64,000 bases of DNA, from assembly GCF_000417875.1 (NCBI RefSeq), contig NW_006920894.1, positions 166,417 through 230,416 of the forward strand, read 5' to 3'. The position numbers were made by a program, and so were the translations under genes. The stretch's first letter is position 1; every line of letters begins with the position of its first letter. Origin of the DNA: Pseudozyma flocculosa PF-1. Its lineage: Eukaryota > Basidiomycota > Ustilaginomycetes > Ustilaginales > Ustilaginaceae. The notes below the pieces were generated by a model. It worked only from the letters and a program-made list of their open reading frames with translations. It made no database searches and was not told the origin of the DNA. Below are positions 21,386 through 32,537 of the stretch, in pieces.

Positions 21386-23683
21386 GGTGGGAGGTATGGT
21401 GCCGGCGGTGACGGTGGCAAGAAGAGCAATGTCGAAGTGAAGGTAAAAGAGCCGAGCGCGCCCGGGAACTCGTAGGTGAGGGGGTTGAAGGGAAACTAGA
21501 CGAAAGAACCTGAGCGCTCCTATGGCAGCCAGCCGTCGCGGACGGGGGTACGGTACTAAGGTAGGTGGAGAGGTGGAGAGGTGGAGAGGTGGTAGTGGTG
21601 GTGGTGGTGATGGCGGCGGTGACGGTGGCGGTGAAGGGCGGGTATCTGGGCGGGGGCAAGACGTCGCGTGTTTGTGAGAGGAGCGAGCGGCCGACAAGGA
21701 CAAACAACGAGCAAGCAAGCGAAGGCGACGCCGAGGAGGGCGATGAGAGGAGGCTGAAAGGTCGAAAGGGAAGCTCGGTGCGCTGATCAAGGCGTCGTCG
21801 ACATGAGAGGCGACAGCGACCAGCAGGGGTGACAGACGGGCAGGCGATGCCGGACAGAGGCCGATGCGATGGCGAGGGCGAGGGCGACGTGAGAGAGGAG
21901 AGGGAGAGGCAGCGAAGGGTCGCAGGCCGAGACAAAGGCAGGCCGAGGAAACCCCGCCCCGGGCCCCCCTCTCTCTCTTTGGCCTGGCCTGCCAGCCCGC
22001 CTGGCTGCCACGCCTTCTGTCGGAAATTCCGCGCGGGCTGCGCTGTCCTTTCTGTGGACGTCGGAGGTGGTGCCGCCCGCGCCCTGGCCCATCCTTTGGC
22101 TCTCCGCCATGGTATCGTTCCTCGTCGCTGCTTGCCCGCACCGGCTGCCTTTCCGCCATCATCCTGGGCCGGCCCAGAGATGTAAAGACCGCAGACACAT
22201 GGACATACACAGGCTATGTGCGCGGTCACGCATCCGACAGCCTAGGATGTTGTTGTTGACGTCGTCGTTGCCGTCGCTCGACGACCTGTCTGTGTGCGAT
22301 CGCCCCTCCCCCACTCCCGCCTTGCAGGTCAGTCGGTCAACCCATCGCTCGGGGCAGAGCGGAGCCTGGTCGGGAGTGGGTCATCCCTGCCTGCGTTTGT
22401 CTCAATCTCAGGCCCTGGGGGTGATGGCTGCCGGGGTCGGGTCCATCCTGCCCACAGAGGGAGCAGACGGGAAGGGGCCGGTCATCGGCCTCGCCGAGAG
22501 CAGCGAGGATCACCATCGCCGTGCCGCGCCGCGCCGCGCCGTAGCATGTTCGCTCGCTCTTTCTACGCCCATTCGTCTCGCCTCGCACCACCTCCTTGCA
22601 TGGCGAACCATGCCCCCATCCTTCCTTCTTTCGATGAATGCGCCCCAGTCGTGTATCCCCTCTTATGCCACGCTTCGCTTCTGGCTTGGACGTGCTTCCA
22701 TGACCAACGTATGCACACACGCGGCGCGGCGCGGCGCAGCGCTGCCGGTTGGCTGTCGAGCATGATGGCAAGATGCGGCGGGACGGCTGTCCTGTGCCAA
22801 GCAAGCGCTTGCCGACCGCTTGAGGTTGCTCTTTCCCGGCGTAGTTGCCTACCTTCTTGCTTGCCTGCCTGCCTGCTTGCCTTCCCGTCGTCTGGTGTGG
22901 TGTGGTCCGGTCAGTTCCTCGTGCAGCCACGCGGAGCTTGGCGGTCGGCCACCGTACGGTTTCGGTCCAGGCCGACAGCAAGGCAAACCAACACGCGCTC
23001 CGTCGTCTTTGTCGTGGAGTCCTCCAGCCTGCCAAAGCCAAGGCTCAGCAGGTTCAGGTTCAGCCCTGCCCTGCCCTGCCCTGCCAAGCGGGCCCAGGTG
23101 AGGCCGCGCGCGAGGCCTAGGCATACATCGGCCCGCGGGCTTAGATGCAGGAACGGCTCGGCGCAGGCGCCGCACGTTTTGGCTCGGCAGGGACGCCCTG
23201 GCCACCGTGCCCCTGGATGATGCATTCGGATCCGAACTCGACCTCGACATCCGTCCGTCTTTCTCGTGATCCGGCGTTCGATACCACGGCCTCCTCCCCC
23301 TCTTCCTCCTCGTGCTCTGGCAGTCGTGCAGCATGAAAGTGTCCCGGTACATACAGAGTGTAGTAACCAGATTGACCTTGGAGAGACCTCACTTGGGTAC
23401 TTGAAGCCAGCACGGAATTGAGAGGTTGAGAGGGAGGAAACCCCCCTCGGGTGCCAAAGCACGAGCGATGGGGAAAAAGGTCGTGGATATTCCGTGTGAA
23501 ATCCGAGGAAGACGATGGCGCGGCAAAGAAGTAGCTTGACGCTTTGCATTGTTCTATCATTTCAAGAAGGGGTTTGCTAGGGGAGGAAGAGATCCACGTC
23601 GACGGCCAGGCAAGGCAGGCCGACATCCAAGCATTCGCACATCCAACCAAGACTCGAGCCCGGACAACGAGCGACCCGCCCGC
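21386..23683. other. Intergenic region between aspartic protease and ABC transporter genes
   Basis: These 2.3 kb have no recognised gene. The part next to 21385 is G-rich on the plus strand, so the minus-strand leader is pyrimidine-rich, with GGT/GGTGGAGA runs around 21560-21620. GCCTGG-type short repeats sit around 21980-22020. GC-rich inverted arms lie at 22523-22540 and 22721-22737. A TGCC cluster is near 22855-22885 and a CCTGC cluster near 23065-23090. The last few hundred bases probably include the transporter 3' UTR. Confidence 0.45.
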
Positions 23684-26600
23684 CTAGTGCGCGCGCTTCC
23701 TCTCCTCGTCGGCCTGGTCGGCCAGGCGCTTGAGCTCGGCCATTTCGCCGCTCTGCTCGCACATGCTCTGGAAGACGCCGCCCTCCTTCTCCATCAGCTC
23801 CTTCGGGCTGCCAAACTCGATGACCTTGCCCTTGTCCAGCACGCAGATCTTGTCATAGTCGGCGATCGTCTTGATCCTGTGCGCAATCGTGATGATGGTC
23901 GCCTGCGGCGCCATCTCCTGGCGGATCGTCTTTTGGATCTGGGCGTCCGACGCCGAGTCGAGGTTGGCCGTCGACTCGTCGAGCAGCAGGATCCGGCTGT
24001 CGCGCAGCTTGAGCAGGCCCCGCGCCAGCGCCAGCAGCTGCTTCTGACCCGCCGAAAAGTTGCGCCCGCCCTGCTCGACCGGCGCGTCGAGGCTGGTGAT
24101 GACATTGGTGCGTCCCACCATCTCGACATCGTCGCCCGTCGCCGTCGCCTCGTCATCGCCATCGTCGGCGGGCGAGGGCGAGGCGGGTCGGGTGGGTGCG
24201 CGGCTGACGCTGCGCGACCCGCTCGAGGCAAGCCGGCACCGCTCCAGCGCCTGCCACAGCTCCGCATCCTCGTAGACGTTGAACGGATCCAGGTTGGATC
24301 GCACAGTGCCGCTGAAGAGCTGGGCGTCCTGCGGGATCACCGTCAGCCGCTGCCGCAGCGTCTTCATCGGCACCTTGGAGATGTCGATGCCGTCAATGAC
24401 GATGGCGCCCTCCTCGGCCTCGAGGAAGCGGAAGAAGCACAGCGCCAGCGTCGACTTGCCCGACCCCGTCCGTCCGACGATGCCCACCTTCTCGCGCGGC
24501 TTGATCTCGAGGTTGACGCCGCTCAGGACGCGCGGGAACTCGGGCGTGTAGCGCACCGAGAGGTTGTCGACGACAATCGAGCCCTCGCTGCTGGGCCAGT
24601 AGGCCGGGGGCTCGACGCCCTCCTGCTTCTCGGGCTCGAGGTCGATGTACTCGCTCACCCGCTCCACCGAGTTCATGTTGATCTCGGTCTGCGTGTACAT
24701 GCGCACGATCCAGAGCACCGACTCGACGAAGGTGATGGCGTACGACAGGATGAAGCCCGCCAGGCTCGCCTCGATGGTCGGGTTGAGCAGCAGGAAGACG
24801 GCCGCCAGGAAGCCGACAAACGCGCCCGCAATGTCGACGCGAACCGAGAGCCAGCGGTTGGTGTACCACAGGAAGAAAAAGGCGCGGTTGGCCTTGTCGA
24901 CCAGGCGCAGGCAGTGGCGCGTGAAGCGGCCGGCGTCGCCATAGGCGCGGATCGTCACGCAGCCGCTCAGCACCTCGCCGACGACCGTGTAGATGGGCGA
25001 CCGCTCGACCGACTCGATGCGCTTGAGGTCGCGCGAGCTGACCAGGTAGAGGGCGCCGATCAGGTAGTAGACGCAGATGATGACCAGGGCGGCAAAGATG
25101 AAGGCCGGCGTGGCCCAGCAAATGAGCAGCAGGATGGCCGTGCAGGTCAGGGTGCAGTCCAGCAGGAAGAGGAGGCAGACGGCCATTTCCTGCAGAGGCG
25201 TCGAGCAAGACAGGGATCAGAGGGGGTGCGACATCAGCGTCGGAACTTTGGTGTTTAGAGACGCAAGGAGAGAGCGCGCGCGTGGGGCCGCATCCCGGCC
25301 ACTCACCTGGTCGACGGTCTCAACGTCCTTCGAGATACGGTTCATGATCCTTCCGATGGGCGTGCGGTCAAAGAACTGCGGCTTGGCGTTGAGGATGGCC
25401 TTGATCAGCCTGCGGTAGATCCTCCTCGAAGCCGTGAGCGACAGGTAGAACTCGTAGGCGTCGCGGATGGCGCTGAGGAAGACGTAGGCGAGCGAGATGC
25501 CAAGGTAGACGAGCAGGTAGTAGGTGTCAAAGTCGCGCGAGGACTTGGGCTTCTTGTTGGGCTGCTCGGGATCGGCCGAGGTCAGCATCGGATCGGGCAG
25601 CTCAGAGGCAAGCGAGCCAGCGTCGAACACCCGCTGCGCCGAAGAGGCCGCGGGCTGGGGAGCCATCCGCTTGTGCAAAGGGGAGGGGGCGGCCGACAGG
25701 TTGCTGGGCGACTGCTGCTCGAAGAAGGCGGCGGGAGCGGACAGGAACGACGAGAGGTGGTAGTTGCGGAAGCTGGCGCCGGTGCTGGACCAAAGCGAGT
25801 CCACCACGGGCGGCATCGAGACGGCGCGGACCGCAGACGGCGCGCTCGCACCCGCCGCGCTGGCGACCGAGTCGGGGCCTGCCTCCTTGCGGTACTCGTG
25901 CGAGCGTGCCCAGCGCATCAGCCAGGCACCCGAGCTGATGTCGACGGCACGGGCGCTCATGAAAAAGACGAGCATGACGCCCCACATCAGCAGGGCGAGC
26001 TTGAGCGACGACGAGATCGAGCCGAGGTAGAGCGAGTACGACTTCTTGCCGACCGAGCCCGACGCGTAGGTCTCCTCGTTGGCGTGGGCCTTTTTCTTCT
26101 CGAGCTTCTTCTTGAGCTCCTCGCGCTCGGCCTCGTCGGTGCTGCCGGCGGCGAGCTGCTCGATGGTCAGCTCCTCGCCCTCGTCGGCGTTGGCGTGTCC
26201 GCCGTTCTGCAGGCTGTCCTGGAGCGCGGCACCCTCGTCGGAAAAGACTCCCGTGGCGTTGACGACCGACGGAGGGCCCGCGGCGACGACGCGACCGTCG
26301 TTCATGGCCACGGCAAAGGCGGCACCGGGCAGGCAGAGGCTGATGGCGTGGGTGACGAGCAGGATGGTCCTGCCGCGGGCGAGGGCGCCCTTGAGCGCGT
26401 GGCGGTAGAGGTGCTTGGCCGTGTGGCTGTCGACGGCCGAGAGGGCATCGTCGATGAGGATGTGCTTGGCGGACGAGTAGAAGGCGCGGGCGAGCGCAAT
26501 CCTGGCCTTCTGGCCACCGGAGAGCGACGTTCCCTTCTCGCCGACCTCGGTCTCGTCGCCGTACTCGAGGATCCTGAGGTCGGGCTCGAGGGCACACGCC

Positions 26601-29425
26601 TTGATGACGGCGCGGTACCGGCGCTCGTCGTAGGCGGCGCCAAAGAGGATGTTCTCCTTGAGCGTGGTGCCGAGCAGCCAGGGGCTCTGGCTGCAGTAGG
26701 CCACCGACTCGCTGAGGCCAGTCTCGGGATCGACGGGCGCCAGGGCCCTCGCCACGGTGCACGGCATAAACGTCTTACCGCTCAGCTGGCGCGTCTCGCC
26801 GAGGAACGAGAGCAGCAGCGACGTCTTGCCCGATCCGACCGGTCCGGCAATGACGCTGAACTGGCCAACGGGGAAGGTGAGGTTGAGGTCGCGCAGGCAA
26901 AAGGCGCCATTGTCAAGCGCGTCGTCGTCGTCCGAGTAGGTGAACGAGGCGTCCTGGAAGCCGACGACGGGCTCGTCGGGCATGCGTTCCTGCTCGTTGG
27001 ACAGCAGCTGCTGGTACTTTTCCGTCTCCTCCTCGCGCAGGTAGGCGTCGATGCGGCGGACCGAGACGAGCGAGTTGAGGATCTGGACAATCATGTCGGG
27101 CAGCGCGTCGAGCGGGTTGCGCAGCGTGTTGAAGAGGGCGAGGGCGGTGAAGGCGGTCTCGGCCGTCAGCGGCTGGTGGAAGAGCTTGGTGTGGGCGCCA
27201 AACGTGGCGCAGGTGACCATCATCGGCGCGCCCGTGTAGGTGAGGGTGTTACACAGCCAGGCAAAGTAGCGGATCGCCAGCACCCGCAGCTCCTGCTGGC
27301 GCGTCTCGTCCATCCGGGCGTTGAACGACTCCTCCCAGGCAAAGAACTTGACCGTCTTGATGCAGCCCAGCACTTCGGTGGCCAGGTTGAGCCGCTTGTC
27401 GGTCATGGCCAGCAGCCGCCTCTGCAGCTTGACAAACCACGTCGATACAAACGCCTGCGCGGGCATCGAGGCGAGCAGCACCATGAAGCCGATGACGGCC
27501 GACCAGCCGAGCAGCTTGATCAGGTAGATGAGGCAGAGGGCGATCGTCAGCGGCGCCTTGGGCGCGAGGAAGTGGAGGTAGGCGCAGATCTCCGACACCT
27601 TGAAGACGTCGACCGAGATCAGGTTGACAATCTGGCCATCGGTGGCGCGGTCGCCCTCGCCGCCGCCGTCGGCCGCCTTCTTGGCGTCGTCGGGCTTGGC
27701 GCTCTCCCCTTCGCCGGGGGCTGCGGAGCCGTCCTCGTCCTTCTTGGCCTTGTTGCCGCCGCTGTCCTTGCGGCGCAGCGTCTTTGTGACGATCTCGGTG
27801 ATGAGGATGGCGCGCAGGCGGATGCAGATGCGGCGGCCGATGAAGAGGGCGCGCGAGGCACAGAGCGACGTGACCATCTGGCCAAAGAGCATGCCGAGGG
27901 CGTACAGGATGGCGACGTGGAAGGGCTGGACGCCGTCGAGAGTGCCCGTGTTTTTCTCGCCGCGCTCGGCGATGAAAGTGAGGATCTTGTTGAGGAAAAA
28001 GGGCGGACTCAGGACGAGGATGGCCTCGAGGGTGGCAAAGAAGATCTGGACGGCCAGCAGGCCGGCAAAGTGGCGGAAGAGGCGCACCCAGAGCGGCCGG
28101 CTGGAAGGCCGGAGCTGCTCTGGCAGGTCGTCGATCTTGCCGAGGGGCTCCGAAGACGGCGACGACGAGCTGCTGCTGCTGCGGCCAGACGAGGACGAGT
28201 AGGCGCGGAAGCCGGCCACGACGGCGGCCGCCTTGTCTGCGACGGGCAGGTCCGGCACGGCGGGCAGCGTGAACTGCTCGTAGAAGTGTTTGCGCAGCGC
28301 GGGCGTGACGAACCCGAAGCACGCGCGCGAGTAGAGCGACGCCGTGTCCTCGGGAGGCGAGATGAGCTTCTCCTTGGAGCCGGAGGTGGCATTGAGCGGG
28401 CGGGGCGCCTCGCTGCCATCGCCGCGGAGCGCCGAGGGCGCAGCACCGCGCTGATCGACGGGCCGCAGGGTGGGCGAAGGGATCGCAGTGCCCGGCTCGC
28501 CGTGCTCCTTTGCAGGGCTGATGGTGTCGTAGATGGCGCGGAGCTCGCGCGGCAGCGTCGACTGGAGCGGGAAGAAGAGGATGGGGATGAGGACGGCCAC
28601 CGCCAGTCCGAGCTGGACCGAGGTGACGACGACGGCCTCCTTGTGCAGGTAGCTGCGCTCGTCGTGCCACTGGATCAGGGCGGTGCGGAGGTTGAAGAGG
28701 GTGACGACAAAGTAGGCGAGGATGATGGTGGCCTTGTGGGTGAAGAGCGAGTGGCCGGTGGCGAGGCCGTAGGTCGAGAGGAGGGCCAGGTAGATCCAGA
28801 GCCCGGTCCAGCACGCCTGCCAGTTGAAGGCCTGCCAGCCCATGACCCACGCGGCAGCATGGACGGCGGCCAGGGCGACCGAGACGATCAGCTCGATCAG
28901 GCGGCGGGTGAGGCCGAGCCTGCGGACGCGCTCGATCTGGTGCGGCTCGAGATTCTGCATGGGCGTCTGGTGCACCTCGTTGAGGATGACGGCGTTCTCG
29001 GTGCGGAAGACCTCCATGGCCGCGCTGGCGGCCGCCTCTTCTTCGGCGGTGCTCATGCGCCTGCTCCTCCTGTTGGCCTGGTTGGATGACTTGAGGAGGC
29101 GCGACGAGTTCCAGGGCAGGATGTAGGCGATTGCGCGGGCGATGGCGCTGCGGGGATGCCGCCGCCGGGGCGTGCGCCTGGCGTGCGGAGCGGCATCATC
29201 GTCGGCTCCGGGGATGGCGAAGTTGGACGAGGCGGGGTCGAGCTTGGCGACGTGCTCTGCCGACGCAGCGAGTCCCTTTGACTGGCGGAGCGAGTGGACG
29301 GCGAGCGTGACGAGCGACACAGACACAGCGGCCACGGGGATGGCGGTGTTGAGCACTCGGGTCTGGAAGCACTCGTCCCAGTCGGCGCCGTTCCAGAACG
29401 AGCCGGTGCAGCCAAAGGCGGACAT
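23684..29425 (-). CDS. ABCC-family (MRP/YBT1-like) full ABC transporter
   Basis: Full-length exporter of 1874 residues from two exons, complement(23684-25189, 25307-29425), GT-AG intron of 117 bases. The order is an N-terminal TMD0 with several helices, TMD1, NBD1, TMD2, NBD2. NBD1 has Walker A GPVGSGKTSLL (about 865), signature LSGGQKARIALARAF (about 970) and Walker B ILIDDALSAVD, where the usual catalytic Glu is Asp, as is typical of the degenerate ABCC site. NBD2 has Walker A GRTGSGKSTLALCF (about 1618), signature FSAGQKQLLALARG (about 1754) and Walker B ILLLDESTANLD with Glu kept. A Ser/Pro/Asp-rich insert precedes the NBD2 signature, as in fungal Ybt1/Bpt1-type pumps. The likely location is the vacuole or plasma membrane and the likely cargo conjugated organic anions; both are inferred. 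Confidence 0.93.
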
Positions 29426-30157
29426 GGTGGGTCGGCGCGGGCTACTGCGGGTCGCTTTCGATTGGTTGGAGCTGCCGTATGAGGCGTGGCTCGGTGCGCA
29501 GGTCAGGCGAAGGTGCCTTGGGATGCTGCTCTTGGGCGATCAGAGCGGTATCTATGTGCGCTGGAGTCAGGTTGGTCGGTGCGCGAGCTTGCCTCGTCCG
29601 GGAGCGGGACGGTTTGGGTCCGGCGGCAAGCCTTGGCAGGTCGATGGAGGCGGTCCGAAGAAAGGATCGGTGGGTGCCTCTGTCGCCTTGACGTTTCCTG
29701 GGAGGGTCCTGTCTAGAGAGCGATACGAGGTGCGAAGGGGGTCGCGAGGTGCGGGAAGGTGGCCTCTGCGTCGCCGCCTCGGTCGGTTGGGGCCGGAGCG
29801 CGGATAAGAGGTGGCTGTGCAGTCGCGGTCCCTGGTGGTGCTGGAAGGGTGCGGTGATGGTGATGGTGGTGGTGGTCAAGAGTTGACGGCGACGGCGACG
29901 ACGACGGCGGAGGGATGCCGAGCAGGGTGCCAGGAGAGGGGCGCAGCGGAGGCGGGTCAGTCAGAAGCGTACGTCGAGAGAAGGCAGCCCACAGGGCCCC
30001 CCTCGCTGACGAGCTGCTGAGATCACAATTTTTCGGCTGGCAGGCAGGAAGGCACGGTACGGCAGGCAGGGGACCCTCGCCTCGCCTCGCCTCGCCTCGT
30101 CTCGTCTTGCTTGTCGGATCGCCTTGCTCCACACGCGATCCGGCGCAGCGTGCCTGT

Positions 30158-30188
<31 letters not shown>

Positions 30189-32219
30189 CTGCGGGCCTTT
30201 CCTTTGTCGGCTCACCCGCCGCGCCAAAGATGGCCGGCCAACAAGCCAGCAAGCAGGCAGCCGGCCAGCAAGGACGATGCACGCAACGAGCGAATGGGCG
30301 AGCGTGGATTGGTCGGGCCGAAGCCGCCGCCGCCGCCGTCTGGCGAGCTCAGCCTGGCCTCGCCAGTCTGCCATGGCACCGACCAACCCCAGCCTGTGTT
30401 GCACTTAACCGGGGCGGGGAGGCGGGCGGCGGGTCGGGTGAGGCTGACCCGATCTGCACGCAGCCGGCCCCGACGGGGCGGGTGCACGCCGGCAAATTTC
30501 CATCAGAAGATCGCCAGGCAGGCAGGGTACGGTCGACGTCGGCTCGCCGCCCACACCTAGCCTGCTGCTCGAGCGGCCCAACCGAAGCCAACCCCCTGCC
30601 TGAGCCCCTCCGCCTTTGGTCGTCGTCTGGTGGTCACCGAGCATCGCAAACGAGCAGGCCGGCTCGGTAACAGCAGAGCAGTACGAGTGCATGGCAAACA
30701 GAGACGGAGACTCACAGGCAGGATGGCGGGCCAAGCGAGGGACGGGGGTGCGGAGCGAGGCCGAAGAACGTACGTCTGCGTGGGGGCAACGCGCCTGAGC
30801 CGCCGGCTTGTTGGAGAGAAGAAATCGAGGGGGCTGGCTGGGTCTTCGACCGATGTCTTGTTCGGACAAGGCGGGGCGGGGCGGGGCGGGCGCGGGTCAA
30901 CGATGAAAGAACGGACGTGAGGACATCGGTTGTCACTTTGACGGTGGTGTCCATCTTCTCTCTTCGTGGCCGATCAAGCTTCTTTTGTACCAGAAGAAGG
31001 AGTCAAAGGATGGCCGGCCAGGGAAGGACATACCACCATACCGTACCTCTCCAAGTGGGTCAAGAAGGATCGATCGAGAGGCCAAAGAAAAGCGACTGAG
31101 CAGCAAGGGAAGGAACGACGTCTTCCGATGTCCTCACCTGCCGCCCCTTCTTCTTGGCCCTGGTCACATCGTAACAGCGTAGCGGACGTGACCAGCCAGT
31201 CATGGTGGGCGCACGCGCAAGCAGACGCCTTTCTGGACGGCCTGGGTGGTATATCCGCAACCTCGACGTACATACGGTCAGTCGTCGCACCGAGGACGAC
31301 CGGCGGCTCCATCCCTCCCCCCGTCCTCACCCTCCCGTCCGTATTGTTGTCGTCCCATACCATGCCATGCCCTGCTCGTGTCGGGCCGAGCAGCAGAGGG
31401 GGTCTACAAGATCGACCCTTCGCCATGCGTATCGGTAGCACCCGACTGAGCTCGAGTCAGATCGGTCTAGGACGTGACTCGCCATCCTCGATGCCCGGCA
31501 CCGCAACGTGCTCTTAAATGACCGTCGCATCTCTATCTGCGATCACCATCCCATTCCTTCAAATCGTGTCGATGTCGGGCTACGGTATACCCTACATTCC
31601 ACGTCTACCCCGCACCGCACTGCCAACGACCGACGAGTGGCACGGAGTGTACCGCGACCCTACATAAACCGTTGCGGGGGAGCGAGAAGGCGGGGGGGTC
31701 GGACGTGACTCGGGTCGGGTAGCTCCTTTCCGCGTGTAGCCTCCCGCGCCGGCCCCGTATCGAGTCATCCAACCTTCCATCCCGCCTCACACTACAAGTA
31801 TGCTTTCTCCTGACGACGCCGATCCGCCGACCGTACTCTTGTCGAGCAGTCGGCATCGGTGCAGACGGGAGGACGAGGCGGTACAACACGATTCCGTGAC
31901 CGTGACCCGTCCCCGCACCCTGACTACCCCAGGCCTGCATCGAAGGTGATACCTGAGATGGGTTGTCCACGTGGGGCATTGCCATCGTCATCGCCGTTCG
32001 TTCCAGCCAACACATCGTCGCTCTCAGGCCACACGTACAGAAAGACTGGCTGACCAGAGCCACGTCAAGTCGAGCGAGGCTCGACACCCGCTTGCGCCAT
32101 AGACCGTGGGGAGTTAATCCTTGCGCAGCTCAACACGGCGATTACATCCACGCTAACGAGCGAGCGAGCGATCGAGCGAGGCGTGGATACCGACGACGGC
32201 TACCAGACAAACGACGACA
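29426..32219. other. Intergenic region upstream of the ABC transporter
   Basis: These 2.8 kb between two minus-strand genes have no recognised gene. Bases 29426-29960 are the likely transporter promoter and leader. Pentanucleotide CTCGC and tetranucleotide TGCC repeats occur at 30076-30187. Bases 30900-32200 have lower GC than the rest of the window and no repeats; they could hold a non-coding RNA or regulatory DNA, but nothing specific is visible. Confidence 0.45.
30076..30187. repeat. (CTCGC)n and (TGCC)n repeat tracts
   Basis: About five CTCGC pentamers lie at 30076-30099. A TGCC/CTGC tetranucleotide run follows at 30151-30187. The pair is about 650-760 bases upstream of the ABC transporter start codon. 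Confidence 0.9.
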
Positions 32220-32506
32220 TCAGAACTCAATCAGCGGACTCTCGCCCACCGCCTGCGGGTGGGCAGACGATGGCTGCTGCCACATGCCCGCAGACGAGCG
32301 CCCGTTGGTGTTGGCGCTCGCCGGAGACACGAGCTCACTCTGCGACGACGAGGGCCCCAGCCCGTTTTCGGGATGCGGGGCGACCGGAAAGATGGGCAGG
32401 TAGCTCGCGTTACTGCTCGGCGCCTGCTGCTGGTACGGCGCACCCGGCTGCGTCGTCGTCGTCGTCGCCGCCATCGACGTCTTGATGGCCGGAGGAGCGG
32501 CCGTCG

Positions 32507-32537
<31 letters not shown>

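Noticed and set aside
19622..21475. Plus-strand open frame opposite the aspartic protease
   Set aside because: Shadow frame; the minus strand has signal peptide and both catalytic DTG motifs.
21386..22210. 825-base upstream extension of the aspartic protease frame
   Set aside because: It would bury the signal peptide inside the protein and its translation is leader-like Ser/Pro/Arg repeats.
25673..29089. Plus-strand open frame opposite the ABC transporter
   Set aside because: Shadow frame created by codon bias; no recognisable domain, while the minus strand carries all ABC motifs.
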